NCBI GenBank assembly: GCA_033064195.1
Contig: JARBJD010000284.1
Coordinates: 1-64,000, forward strand
Direction of reading: 5' to 3'
DNA from: Blattamonas nauphoetae
Taxonomy: Eukaryota; Preaxostyla; Oxymonadida
Length of the DNA stretch: 64,000 nt
Made by a program: the position numbers and the translations under genes. The notes under the pieces are model-generated. The model saw nothing but the letters and a program-made list of their open reading frames with translations. It was not told the origin of the DNA and did no database searches. Below, piece after piece: positions 1-9,664 of this stretch (within the stretch, counting starts at the first letter, position 1; the number at the start of each line of letters is the position of its first letter).

Positions 1-410
1 CCATTCAAAGTCGTTCTATTCCACTTCGAGAATATATTTCTAATATTTCGGCATTCAAAGATCAGTTATTACTCGTCTCACAAGAATGCATTCTTTGCCA
101 GAAAAGAAACTATTGAATAACTTTACTGAACCATCGAAGAAACTGATCACGAACCAAAGTGGGATTTATGTGCACTGATTCATGCTAATTCTCACTGGGA
201 TTAATGATGTGGTGATCGAACTGGATGCTGATTTCCGTCTGACAAGTGCCTATGTCTGGAACAACCCCAGTGTTTATAGGAACCATTTCAAGATCCTGTT
301 GTGTGGTGGAAAAGCATATGAGTATTGCCTTCAATGAAGCATACAACACCATTCCCCACTCATGGCATTTCTCTGACGAAAGCAATTCCTCGCTAAAATT
401 ATAAATGAAT
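1..410. other. Unassigned left edge of the virus-like element
   Basis: Short coding-like stretches on the plus strand are present but none is long enough to name. They could be the decayed end of a gene that begins outside the window. Nothing else is seen here. Confidence 0.3.
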
Positions 411-412
411 TG

Positions 413-432
413 TATTTTTTATTTTTCTATAA
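413..432 (+). promoter_or_regulatory. Virus-element promoter-like motif
   Basis: A T-rich run, an A and T5 end in an AT-rich box directly before the ATG. The same layout precedes the other genes of this element and is not seen before host genes. Probably an initiator or early promoter of the element (inference). Confidence 0.5.
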
Positions 433-742
433 ATGGCACCAGGAAGTTTCAACAAACTCAAAAATATCGGCAAACAATTCTTTCAATTCATCAAACCTCT
501 AGCTCCAACATTCCTTCCGTTGGTGGTGGATTGCTCTGGCCAAACGAACAGTAAATTTGGACAAACAGCAGGAGGAATACTCCAACGGATTAGGAGGAAT
601 GATGGACGTTTATCAACAAAATAAAGCGATCAATCGACAACAAAATCCAAAGATGATCGAGTACGAACCACCTCGAAATGGACGATACTCAAATGATGAG
701 ATGCCACTCTCGTCAAATTCCAAAATTCAATTCAAAGGATAA
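433..742 (+). pseudogene. Small MAPG-type virion-like protein, broken copy
   Basis: Fossil copy of the small protein encoded next door at 781. Both begin MAPG followed by a Lys/Gly helix and a hydrophobic stretch rich in Pro and Leu. The copy is broken, with about one break. Small basic-hydrophobic proteins of this sort next to capsid genes are often minor virion or membrane-active proteins in DNA viruses (family-level inference). Confidence 0.5.
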
Positions 743-760
743 AAATTCACTAGTAATCAG

Positions 761-780
761 ATTTTTTTATTTTTATTAAA
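761..780 (+). promoter_or_regulatory. Virus-element promoter-like motif
   Basis: T7-A-T5 followed by ATTAAA immediately before the ATG at 781; same pattern as at 413, 1091 and 3001. Confidence 0.5.
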
Positions 781-1059
781 ATGGCACCAGGTTGGCTATC
801 AAAATTAGCAGCAGTTGGCAAAAATATACTCAGAGTTGGAGCTCCATTTCTGAACCTAATTCCCTTCGTTGGACCGTTGATTTCTAAAGTCGCACAGACA
901 GGTGTTGAGATGATTCCAGATGTGAAATCGGATCAACACATCCACGCAGAAAAGATGGCACAATATGAGCAAGCGATCAATGAAGGAAACACTTCTGTAT
1001 GCAACAAACTCAGAGGAGAAATACTGAGACTGGAAGAAGCTAGGCCGAAGCAAAGCTAG
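781..1059 (+). CDS. Small MAPG-type virion-like protein
   Basis: A 92-residue protein that looks whole. Residues 1-35 form a basic then hydrophobic helix (MAPGWLSKLAAVGKNIL), followed by a short Gly/Pro-containing hydrophobic segment and a charged helical tail. The ATG sits directly after the element's upstream motif, which fixes the start. It is a paralog of the broken copy at 433-742 and lies just ahead of the capsid-like pair, so a minor capsid or membrane-active role is the best inference. No catalytic motif is visible and the exact family is not recognised. Confidence 0.6.
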   Translation: MAPGWLSKLAAVGKNILRVGAPFLNLIPFVGPLISKVAQTGVEMIPDVKSDQHIHAEKMAQYEQAINEGNTSVCNKLRGEILRLEEARPKQS

Positions 1060-1090
1060 AAGAAGAAACTGAAAAGAAATAAGCATTATT

Positions 1091-1108
1091 GTTTTTATTT
1101 TTGATAAA
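1091..1108 (+). promoter_or_regulatory. Virus-element promoter-like motif
   Basis: T5-A-T5 then GATAAA directly before the ATG at 1109; same pattern as the neighbouring genes of the element. Confidence 0.5.
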
Positions 1109-2972
1109 ATGAACTCGCATATAACACATCCGACAAAACAAAAGAACTGGAGCACATCATTGACTGGAAATACAACTGGATCAGTCAAGTACACAAGAGA
1201 TGACATTGGTCAAATACAACAACAACTCATGTCTGAACATCACATTAATTACCTCATGAATGATGGAGCACATAGTACTTCGATTCAAGAATTGAAACCA
1301 TCAGAGAATTCACGCTTCTACAATGGACAGGAAATAATCATTCCATTGACTGGTAATCAGGACATTTGTCAAATCGATGATTCCTTCATTACATTCACAA
1401 TGACAGCGACATTGAAACTCAACAATTGGCAATGGGAAACTGGAAAATTGGATCTTTGATGAATGAGAGAATATTCATCTTTGTTGGACTCAAGCATTCA
1501 GCATCCATCTTTCGGAGTCTAACAGTTCTTCACAACAATCAGAGAATCATTAGCACAACAACTAATGATGTATCCATGGAATCACACATCTACAATATGA
1601 TCAAACCGAAGAGTCAATTGGAGAATCGAAAACATTGTCACACACCTTGGCAAAATGCTTGGAATCATGATGAATCGGTTGCTGGTGTTTATATTCCAAT
1701 ATCAGACTTCACAGGATTCAAAGTCACTAGTACTTTATGCGACAGTATTGATGTGCCAATCCGTGTGTCAATCAATCTTGAAGATCTTCTCATTTTCTCA
1801 GGTATGACTGACTATCCACGATGTCTATTTGGTGATCTGAAATTGAGTGTGTACATCAATGAGGATGCTTTTGTCTGCTGCCCTGTGAATCCTGAACTGA
1901 CATTGAAAAATACACTATCATCACTCGTTACTGGAACAGCAGCAGCACCAAATATAAAAGGAGCAATTCAAAGTACTATTCAACACCGTCCCTTTTATGA
2001 ATAATCTCGTAACCTCATGTACCAAGAATTTCGTTCAAATTGGTCAATCATTTCTCCAACCATCGGTTATAAAGACGCTTTTATGACTACAGCCAATGTC
2101 CTGACAACAGAACCTGTATACGTGGATCAATATATATCATTGAACATTCTTGATTATCAAATTGATGATGTGTATTGCATGAGTTCTGGATACAATATTA
2201 AAGACATTGCGAAAGAGAATCTGAAGCAGATGTACACAAATCGTCCTGGAACAATTCCAGCAGAAAGATCTCATTCTATCCATTTCAAAAGACACCAACG
2301 GCAACAGGAATTGACTGTACTCAACAGATGGTACTTGTGAATGCCAAGGATATTATGCTTCTCTTCCGTCACTACGATAATGAAATCACTTGTTTCCACA
2401 ATCCAATGCAGAAGAACATCCAAGTGAATCTACAAAACAGATATTATCCAGAACAACCGACTTCAACTATTGGAGCTCGTTTCTACCAGTTCGCATTGTC
2501 GACTCTCAACCTTGATTCATACCTCACTGTTCCAGATGATTTGGAGCGATCACTTACAGATTCTCTCGTTGAAGAGAAACTCTCCGGTGACGGAACATAT
2601 CCTCGTGAAACAATGACAAGAGTGCGACCGATTCATGACAACACTGACTTCCTCTTGTGCTTCTCCACACAGAGAAGTGGATGTCCAACGAACTGTAATG
2701 ATTCAATCAGTTCCAGAGGTGTGAATGTTGCAGTCACATTGAGATCTCAACCAATATATCAAGGCAATCTCGACACATACTACAATGTGTACGACCCAAG
2801 TCAAAGTGGAGGAGATATGATAACATTTACACATCCTCCAGCACCTATATTAGCTACTACTGCCACAACGTGGTGGGTATTACGATACAGCAATGGTGAA
2901 CCAAGAGTCGAATACTATCCTAATCATACATTGAAAACATTACATAAAGATTTAGGAATTATTCCAAATTGA
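1109..2972 (+). pseudogene. Major-capsid-like protein, first copy, broken
   Basis: Fossil paralog of the intact capsid-like gene at 3020-4708. The same landmarks occur in the same order: a start of the EIIIPL type, a W-N-x3-D-x-S-V-x-G-x-Y block, a YP-x2-LFG strand block ending in V-x-C-CP, and a C-terminal PxPIL...GEPRVEY block. The overall span equals that of the intact copy. The gene is broken, with about three breaks. Divergence from the intact copy is high, so the duplication is old and probably reflects two distinct capsid or penton-type proteins rather than a recent tandem duplication (inference). Confidence 0.6.
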
Positions 2973-3000
2973 AAACGGTAAAAGAAAATAATGAGATAAT

Positions 3001-3019
3001 ATTTTTTATTTTTCTATAA
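3001..3019 (+). promoter_or_regulatory. Virus-element promoter-like motif
   Basis: T6-A-T5 then CTATAA directly before the ATG at 3020, nearly identical to the copy at 413-432. Confidence 0.55.
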
Positions 3020-4708
3020 ATGAGAAGTATCAGATCAAATCAATCCAAACCAACATCGACATTAATTGAGCAAATTGAAGTGCAATCATATCTGCCGAAA
3101 CAGTGGGATTCAGAACCTCACATCTACTCCATCCAAGAAGTGCATCCAACAAATCCTCCTATGCCTTGCAGAATTGGAGACGAGATTGAAGTTCCATTGT
3201 GCTATGACGGTCATGATGTTACTGAATTTATGAAGAGTCATTTGCGAATTGATCTCACGATTACTGTTCCATATTCATATACGAGTAGTGAAACAGGAGA
3301 GTACGTCGGACTATCCGGAATATTCGTCGGATACAAATCATCCTCAGATGCAATTCGAGATATGAGACTCGTCGACAGTCATGGAAACATCATTGACAAT
3401 TCACTTCAGAACAATCATGTTCACGAATCATTTCTGTATCACACATTCAAGTCGTACGAAGAGAAAAACAATATGAAGCACTGCTACAGTCTTTGGGATA
3501 ATGTTCAGAGAATGGATCAGAGTGTGTGCGGATTCTACTATGTTCCCGTCAATAAATCCACAAATAAACTCACAAAGACAATTCCGTTGGTTATTCCATT
3601 TGTGAATTTACTTCCATTGAGTACATTTGATCAATATCCCAATTCAATCTTTGGTAATTTACGTTTAAGATTTCACTTGACAACTGATTCACTTGTGTAT
3701 TGTCCAATTCAACATTCAACTGTCATTCGAAAATCTACCCAAGGTTGCCGTGAAGTGTTTCCAGATAAAGACTTGACAAGTATGTCGGATCAAACCAACA
3801 TGCTCTTGATGTCTGATGGGGACTTTTCTCCAGTAACACAGGAATTTACACAGATAGGAAATCCAGTACTGAAAGCTTACAAGAAAAGGAGTTATGCTCC
3901 ACCCGCCAGTACAGTCGCTGAGGTTGGAGCCATAAGTTTCACTTGCTCTGTTACTTCTTCATCAGTTGATAAAGTCACTTCGATTTGCTATGGATATCAA
4001 ATCACTGATGCTACAAAACAATCCCTCTTCAACACATATTCGAAGACTCTGTATGTCATGAAAGCAGAAAGAATTGACACACAATCATTCCAAACAAAAG
4101 CGAATGCAATGGGAGTAAGATCAAACATCAGTATCAAACTCAACAATCTCATGAATCTAATGTGCTTGTTCCCTGAAAGACCAAACGAATGTACAGTCTT
4201 CAGAAATCCTCACTATGTTGGTCACTTCGAAATGCTTGGATCCAACTTTCCCAATTTCCCAAGGTCAACTATATCACCAGAGTTCTATCAAATGATGATG
4301 GTGAATGGTGATTTCATTGGTTGTTCCGCAACAGAAGAGTTTGAAAATTCAATTTGTTCAACTCGAATGTTTGACTATAAAGCAAAGGAATATAAGAGAA
4401 CAAAACCAGTAACAGATGCAACTTGTTTCACATTTATGGTTCCAACAGATCGAAGTGAAATTGCTGGTGGAGAAGAAGGTATTTCAACAGCAGAATCAGT
4501 GAATATTGTCTACAGAGGAACACCAATCAATCAGGGAGAACTTGATCCATATTTCACATCAACCAAAGATGGACCTCCTCCTCCAATTCTAGCACTACAT
4601 CAAGCAACATATTGGTTGTTCTGGATTGAGAATGGACAACCACGAGTGCGATATGTCATTGATCGTCGACTCCAAGAAGCCTATGAAGAAGTGAAGAGAG
4701 GATATTAA
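3020..4708 (+). CDS. Major-capsid-like protein, second copy
   Basis: A 562-residue protein that looks whole. It is strand-rich with no catalytic motif, as expected of a jelly-roll capsid protein. Visible blocks: an early GDEIEVPL strand, a WDNVQRMDQSVCGFYYVPV block near residue 160, LLPLSTFDQYPNSIFGNL near 200 followed by VYCPI, and a C-terminal PPPPILALHQATYWLFW block with GQPRVRYV. These blocks recur in the broken copy upstream. Length suits double-jelly-roll capsids of Polinton-like viruses, but the fold is inferred from strand pattern and context only. The start is fixed by the upstream motif. It is followed 31 bp later by a small co-directional gene. Confidence 0.65.
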   Translation: MRSIRSNQSKPTSTLIEQIEVQSYLPKQWDSEPHIYSIQEVHPTNPPMPCRIGDEIEVPLCYDGHDVTEFMKSHLRIDLTITVPYSYTSSETGEYVGLSGIFVGYKSSSDAIRDMRLVDSHGNIIDNSLQNNHVHESFLYHTFKSYEEKNNMKHCYSLWDNVQRMDQSVCGFYYVPVNKSTNKLTKTIPLVIPFVNLLPLSTFDQYPNSIFGNLRLRFHLTTDSLVYCPIQHSTVIRKSTQGCREVFPDKDLTSMSDQTNMLLMSDGDFSPVTQEFTQIGNPVLKAYKKRSYAPPASTVAEVGAISFTCSVTSSSVDKVTSICYGYQITDATKQSLFNTYSKTLYVMKAERIDTQSFQTKANAMGVRSNISIKLNNLMNLMCLFPERPNECTVFRNPHYVGHFEMLGSNFPNFPRSTISPEFYQMMMVNGDFIGCSATEEFENSICSTRMFDYKAKEYKRTKPVTDATCFTFMVPTDRSEIAGGEEGISTAESVNIVYRGTPINQGELDPYFTSTKDGPPPPILALHQATYWLFWIENGQPRVRYVIDRRLQEAYEEVKRGY

Positions 4709-4713
4709 ATTGA

Positions 4714-4733
4714 ATATTTTATTTTTGTAGAAA
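4714..4733 (+). promoter_or_regulatory. Virus-element promoter-like motif
   Basis: ATATTTTATTTTTG then an A-rich box a few bases before the ATG at 4740; a slightly weaker copy of the shared motif. Confidence 0.45.
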
Positions 4734-4739
4734 TCACAA

Positions 4740-5150
4740 ATGGTCAAACGTTATTTCTCAATTCAGAATTCTCACACTGCTCAACTCCCTCCTGATTTTA
4801 CCAATTCTCGAAACCAAAAATATGTTCATTTCCTCGACTGTAAACTCATTCATGTGAAAGAAGAAAGTGATGCTGCATCGACAGTCATTTCAAAAGACAT
4901 TCCTCAGCACATCACAATCCATGGTGATTGGATTCAGACTGATGCATTCAATGACTCATTTGTTGCTTTCTGTAATGAACAGATCGCGAAGCGAAAGAAG
5001 TGGGAATTAACTACTCGACAATCAATTGTGAAGATCTGGTTCAAAGACAGTTCTGGTGAATCAATTGAGATGGAAACAACCGAGACCATCAATGGAAAAA
5101 TAATCAATGAGTACTATGAATTTCTGGTTGATCTCATGTTGGAGTATTAG
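4740..5150 (+). CDS. Small protein downstream of the capsid gene, function unknown
   Basis: A 136-residue protein that looks whole, with alternating short strands and an acidic-aromatic C terminus (INEYYEFLVDLMLEY). No known domain is recognised. Its position directly after the capsid-like gene with its own upstream motif suggests a structural or assembly protein. It ends by overlapping the last 17 bases of the convergent S74 gene, so the two transcription blocks meet here. Confidence 0.55.
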   Translation: MVKRYFSIQNSHTAQLPPDFTNSRNQKYVHFLDCKLIHVKEESDAASTVISKDIPQHITIHGDWIQTDAFNDSFVAFCNEQIAKRKKWELTTRQSIVKIWFKDSSGESIEMETTETINGKIINEYYEFLVDLMLEY

Positions 5151-6057
5151 TCATTGTTTCGATCAGTGAATTATATTTTTGGATTAGTTCATTTATGAGT
5201 GTCTGTTGTTGTCCGACGATAGAGGATAATTCCTGAATGGCTTTCACACAAAAGCATGAGAGTTCTGCGTAATCAACTTGAAGACAATCTGGATTGGAAT
5301 CATTCACAACTTCAGGGAATATTTCTTGGATCTGTTGTGCAATTACACCAATGTGTTTCTTCTCACTTTCCTTCTTCAAGCATTCACATTTCTCTTTGCA
5401 GTTCTTCAAGTGTTCTTCATTGGTTTCATTCTCGATTTGTCTTGTAACTTTGTTGATCTTCGAGTCGAATGTGTTGAATTGATATTGCACAATTTCAACT
5501 TTATTCAGTTGTTCAAGAACATCAGGATATGGTTCAATATTTCTTTTCACTCTTCTGTCTGACAGCTGAGAAAAACTTCCTGTTGTAGATATTGAAAACA
5601 CTCCTGAACCAGTGTCCTCATCGTAGTAATAGAGTGCTGGTTTGTCACAGGGAGACCACATAATAATGCCATCACCATTGAACTGAATTCCTGAGGTTTC
5701 TGCAATCGATTGCGATATTGATATGCCAGACTTAAATGTTGATGCCGGATATGTTCCAGGATACTTCGGAAGTGATCCTTCTGAGATATTCCACTTCGCT
5801 CCATTCACATTGATCAATCCTCCAATTTCTGGTGTCGTGATTGATCCATTTGTGCTCACCACTTTTTGGATTGAAGATATCGCTGTCTTATGTGCTTCTG
5901 TTGTCTTCTGTAGTGTGTCTATCACTGCCGAATTCTCGTTGGTTGTTGAGAGATTATGATCAATCATTTTCTCAATCATTTGTGAATTGTATTTTTGTCG
6001 ATTCATTTTTGTTTGCTCTTTCATTGGAATTAAAATTCTTGATTCCCTCATGAACAT
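5134..6057 (-). CDS. Fibre-like protein with peptidase S74 intramolecular chaperone
   Basis: A 307-residue protein that looks whole. The C-terminal third has the S74 pattern: a strand ending SDRRVKRNI, a predicted helix with Leu heptads, then HIGVIAQQIQEIFPEVV and LQVDYAEL, closing with a trimerising coiled coil. The family is known to trimerise and release itself from fibre or spike proteins; here the N-terminal 130 residues (coiled coil then beta-rich Gly/Ser/Thr stretch) would be the fibre shaft and head. Two ATG choices exist: 6057, or 6024, which has a TTTTAATT-type box upstream like the other genes and may be the real start. The fold is well supported; the virion role is inferred. Confidence 0.7.
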   Translation of the reverse strand: MFMRESRILIPMKEQTKMNRQKYNSQMIEKMIDHNLSTTNENSAVIDTLQKTTEAHKTAISSIQKVVSTNGSITTPEIGGLINVNGAKWNISEGSLPKYPGTYPASTFKSGISISQSIAETSGIQFNGDGIIMWSPCDKPALYYYDEDTGSGVFSISTTGSFSQLSDRRVKRNIEPYPDVLEQLNKVEIVQYQFNTFDSKINKVTRQIENETNEEHLKNCKEKCECLKKESEKKHIGVIAQQIQEIFPEVVNDSNPDCLQVDYAELSCFCVKAIQELSSIVGQQQTLINELIQKYNSLIETMTNTPT

Positions 6058-6184
6058 ACGTCACCGGCACATTATTTCTGACATACTCAGAGACTAGCGA
6101 ACAGTTCTCTTCTTTCATTGATTCAATTAATGCTTGTTCTGAACATACTCGACGTCTTTCGTTGTACATTTCAGTTGGATTCAT
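5972..6184 (-). CDS. Short protein with one ENC-x-L-(V/I)-SEY repeat
   Basis: A 70-residue reading frame that starts right after a strong upstream motif (6185-6216) and overlaps the 5' end of the S74 gene in another frame. It carries one copy of a repeat, EENCSLVSEY followed by a VTY-x-HEGI strand pair, that appears twice in the 197-residue protein at 9037-9630. Similar ENC-EL-EY-x-V-x-Y repeats are known from zinc-ribbon-like and homing-endonuclease-associated proteins of large DNA viruses. It may be a short relative of the larger gene. Confidence 0.4.
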   Translation of the reverse strand: MNPTEMYNERRRVCSEQALIESMKEENCSLVSEYVRNNVPVTYVHEGIKNFNSNERANKNESTKIQFTND

Positions 6185-6216
6185 TTAATACAAATTAAAA
6201 AATTCAAAAATAAATT
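6185..6216 (-). promoter_or_regulatory. Virus-element promoter-like motif, minus strand
   Basis: Read on the minus strand: TTTATTTTTGAATTTTTTAA and then a TATTAA box before the ATG at 6184. It matches the plus-strand motifs and the one before 9630. Confidence 0.5.
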
Positions 6217-6461
6217 TACATTCGTGATTTTATCATTTGTGATCTTCCGAGACTTCGATTCTGTCATCGATGGGTTCGATCAGTCTTGTTTGATCAGCGA
6301 AAGTACTTCAATGGGACACGATCATCCCTTCTCATTCCTGACGTCTCTTTACTGTTTCGTTTAGGTGTGTTATGCTTTCTACTTTCACATTTGTTCTCTC
6401 TTCTTTTTTGTCTCTTCATTCTTGTTCTCGATCCTTCACTTTTTTCTGTCTCTCTCGTTCA

Positions 6462-7930
6462 GGTACATCACATTGTTTTATGAACGGTGGTTTCATTCCC
6501 GACTTGTTTTGAACAGGTTTGCTCCATTTTTGAATTCATTATTTCCTAAAACACATTTATGTACCAACGCCGATCAAACCGAAAGTGGACCTGAAGATCA
6601 GGTACACAGATGCGTTTTATCGCTTAAGAGTATGTCTCTCGTGATTTACCAAACAGGTATTCTCTTCTTTTTTATTCATCTTTTCATAAAACATCTTCAT
6701 GTACTCGATCTGTGTGATCATCAAACTCAGGTACACTATTGCGTCTTATGACCAGAAAGTGCTGTTCACTGAATATTTGAAACAGGTTTGCTCTCTTTTT
6801 GTATTATCTCTTTATAAGACACAATGACGTACCAGAATTTTCACTTCACTTTTGACATTCTCTTTTCTGGTACAACACTTCACTTTATCCTCTCATTTTC
6901 ACTTCATTGTCAATTTTTTCTCATTGTCTCTCACTTTTTCAAAAATTAAAATTTAAAATGACGTGAACAAAATTTTGATCCTCATCTTTCTTCGAGAAAC
7001 TTCGTGATTCATCGATAAAATTGTATGCGTTGGTACACCACTTTGTTTTACTTTCATTCAACTTTCATTTCACCTTTTACACTTCACTACTCTTCGGTTT
7101 GTGCTCTTCATTTTTTCTAAAACACAACGGTGTACCAACAAAACGCGATCTGAAGTGATCATCCAGATCAGGTACACCACTTCACCTTATCGTTTCATTT
7201 CACAACTATTTGATTTCAATTCTCTTTTTTGATCAAAACAAAGTGGAACACAGAACTAAAAATGTTTGATCGTCAAGATAAAAACGAACTGTAAGATCTG
7301 GTACATGAATGTGTTTTATCACTTCAAACCTTGTTTCACTTCACAATTTTGATCTCTTTATTGACATTTTTGCTCTAATCTTTCATAAAACAAAGTGGTG
7401 TACCAACGAGACTCAATCTGAAATGATCGGTGAGATCTGGTACATGAATGTGTTTTATCGTTTAGTTCTCACTTCAATCATTGTTTTTTACTCTTGTTTT
7501 CTGAAATTTTGATGAACACGTTCATAAGGTGAAGTGGTGTACCAACGAAGTGAGAAAAACAATGACTGGAGAGATCTGGTACGTCACTTCACCTTATCGT
7601 TGCTAACATTGTTTCACTTCACAATTTTACTCTAATTAGAAACATTTTGGTCAAACTCGTTCATAAAGTGAAGTGGTGTACCAATGAAACGCGAACAACA
7701 AAGATCGTTCAGATCTGGTACGAGATTTTGTTTTATCGTTTAGTTTTCACTTCACTCACTTGTTTTTTCTCTTTGTTTGTGAAATTTTGACGAACCCGTT
7801 CATAAGGTGAAGTGGTGTACCAACAAAACACAAAGAATCAAGATCGCTCCGATCTGGTACATGATTTTGTTTTATCGTCTCATTCTCACTTCATTTACAT
7901 TTTAGTACTCTAGTTTTGTGAAATTTAGAT
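6462..7930. repeat. Array of about ten hairpin-forming repeats, 128-140 bp period
   Basis: Arms of about 20 bases alternate along the array. Type A reads like ATAAGGTGAAGTGGTGTACC (7524-7543) and type B like GGTACGTCACTTCACCTTAT (7578-7597), the near-exact complement, 34 bases apart. B arms recur near 6462, 6600, 6730, 7172, 7297, 7440, 7578, 7717 and 7857. From 7172 onward the period is about 128-140 bp. Several diverged arms keep pairing through G-U wobble (for example an arm with GTTTTAT opposite ATAAGGT), which hints at selection on RNA or single-stranded structure. Spacers between arms are not conserved apart from GATCT just before each B arm. No reading frame spans the array. Confidence 0.75.
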
Positions 7931-9036
7931 GAAGATGTTCATCAAACTCAATACTTTCCCACCATTTTCACTATTTCCATTTCACCATTCACTATCATAC
8001 TTGCCCACTTCATTTTAGCTTCATTCACCTTCATTTGGTCTAATTAAGAGAAAAAGTCGACGAAAAATGAAGTATTGTGATGTGCTCGTGAAGTGTGAAT
8101 GACTGAAAAATGGGTTGTAAAATGAGGGGAATGAAGAGGAGAGTTGAATACCTGAAATGTGAAACGTGGAAAGTGAAATGAGAGATGAAAGGTGTTGAAG
8201 TTGTTTAAGCTTAGACAAACGGTATGATGGAAAAACACATAAAACCAACATTATGAAAAAACTAGTCGTCAAAAGTGTCGCGAAAATTCAGTACTCCCTC
8301 CTCGAAAGGTGAGAAAGAAGATGTGATGTGAGAAAATCGGGGCAAAAATCGATATGAGTGAAAAGTTGGTGAAAATGTGGTGCAAAAAAGGTGCGTTCAA
8401 AAAAAGACGACTATGAAGGTGAGGTGATCGGGAACCTAGGAAAAGCGTCGGAAGGACGCAAATGTGAAGATTTTGAAAAATCTAACGTAAAAAACGAAAA
8501 CTGACGAAAAAAGTGGTGAAAGATGACGTGAAAAAGTGAGGTTGAAAAGTGTCACCAAAAGGCGACTCCGAGCAAAATGAAGTGTAAAAACGCAAATAGG
8601 AGGCAAAAGTGATCCTAAAAAGTGAAGTGCTGAAAGCGCATACATTTTTTTTAAAATTCGGAGAAACTCGAAAAATGGAATATGGGTTGATCTAGAAAAA
8701 TCCCGATCCGGCCTTGATCTAACCAAAAATCCCAAAAGTGTTTTTTATCGCGAATTTCACCTTCTGAAATCGATTTTGTAATTTTAGAAGGTGTTTGAGG
8801 TGTATTTGAGCCATATAGCAGCAGTTTTAAGCAAGTTCTGAAAATCGACTTTTTGGTCACTTTTTTGACCACTGTTCGGTACGTAGCTCCACGAATTCTC
8901 AACCGATTGTCATCAGGATTGTTTTGATCGACGACTCACATCGTCCTCGACATTTTAGAATTTTTTTCGATTTTTTTCGAAGTGGTTCTCAAGTTGGATT
9001 CACTTTGTTGTGGTCAAAAATAGATTTTCAGTGTTT
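7931..9036. other. A-T-rich spacer without a supported gene
   Basis: Only low-complexity reading frames rich in Phe, Ser and Lys occur, with no family resemblance and no upstream motif. It is probably non-coding spacer of the virus-like element, or the 3' region of the gene at 9037. Confidence 0.4.
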
Positions 9037-9630
9037 TCATGACCTCTCGTGGTACTTTCTCAAGTGAGGACGGTCTCCAAAATACAACCAATTGTCTAGT
9101 CGAACGTAATACTCATTCTTTGTTCGTAAATCGCGATATTTGAATGGCTCAAGTACCTTTGTGTATGTTCCAATGAGTTCACAATTCTCTTTTTTCAATA
9201 CATTTTCAACAAATGATTGAGTGTAATGTTTTCGTTGACAATTATGAGCTCGATATCCTTTCATCCATTTCGAGGGAATCACTTTCCATTCGATTCCTTC
9301 GTACCGGTATGTGACAAGTGAATCAGCATACTTGTATTCAGAAATGAGTTCACAATTTTCATTTTTCAATGATTCGAGAAACTTTTCTTTCGTGCAACAA
9401 TTAGATGCTGAAAGATATCTCTGGCGATTCAGATGTGGTCTGTATCCTTTGACGAAATTATTGACATACGCTCGATAAATGTCATCTGGTTTATCTTCGT
9501 GCACGTATTCGAAAGTACTCGCCGTGAGATATGTTGTTCCTTGTCGATTGAGAGTTGGTGGTGATTTCAGAATCAATTTTTCTTTCTCCAAAATTTCCAG
9601 TAGTTGAGTTGGTGTCAAGACAGAGCTCAT
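9037..9630 (-). CDS. Repeat protein with two ENCELI-x-(E/T)Y units, zinc-ribbon-like
   Basis: A 197-residue protein that looks whole. An N-terminal helical segment (MSSVLTPTQLLEILEKEK) precedes two repeats near residues 103-128 and 152-178: helix with F-x-E then ENCELISEY or ENCELIGTY, a short strand with V-x-Y-R or F-x-YR, and a following GYRAH/GDRPH turn. The same unit occurs once in the 70-residue protein at 5972. The reading frame is open further upstream, but the ATG at 9630 is preferred because the element's promoter-like motif lies immediately before it. The unit recalls short DNA-binding repeats of viral endonuclease-associated proteins; no nuclease motif is present. Confidence 0.55.
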   Translation of the reverse strand: MSSVLTPTQLLEILEKEKLILKSPPTLNRQGTTYLTASTFEYVHEDKPDDIYRAYVNNFVKGYRPHLNRQRYLSASNCCTKEKFLESLKNENCELISEYKYADSLVTYRYEGIEWKVIPSKWMKGYRAHNCQRKHYTQSFVENVLKKENCELIGTYTKVLEPFKYRDLRTKNEYYVRLDNWLYFGDRPHLRKYHERS

Positions 9631-9664
9631 TTTATCCAAATTAAAAATTGAATAAAAAAGAAAT
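9631..9664 (-). promoter_or_regulatory. Virus-element promoter-like motif, minus strand
   Basis: Minus-strand TTTTTAATTTGGATAAA runs straight into the ATG at 9630. It matches the motif before 6184 and decides the start of the 197-residue protein. Confidence 0.5.

Noticed and set aside
6462-7930. CRISPR array
   Set aside because: Repeats are long, diverged and internally inverted, spacers vary in length, no cas genes, and the context is eukaryotic.
8021-8902. Several 60-100 residue frames on the minus strand
   Set aside because: Low-complexity Phe/Ser/Lys composition, no shared upstream motif and no family resemblance.
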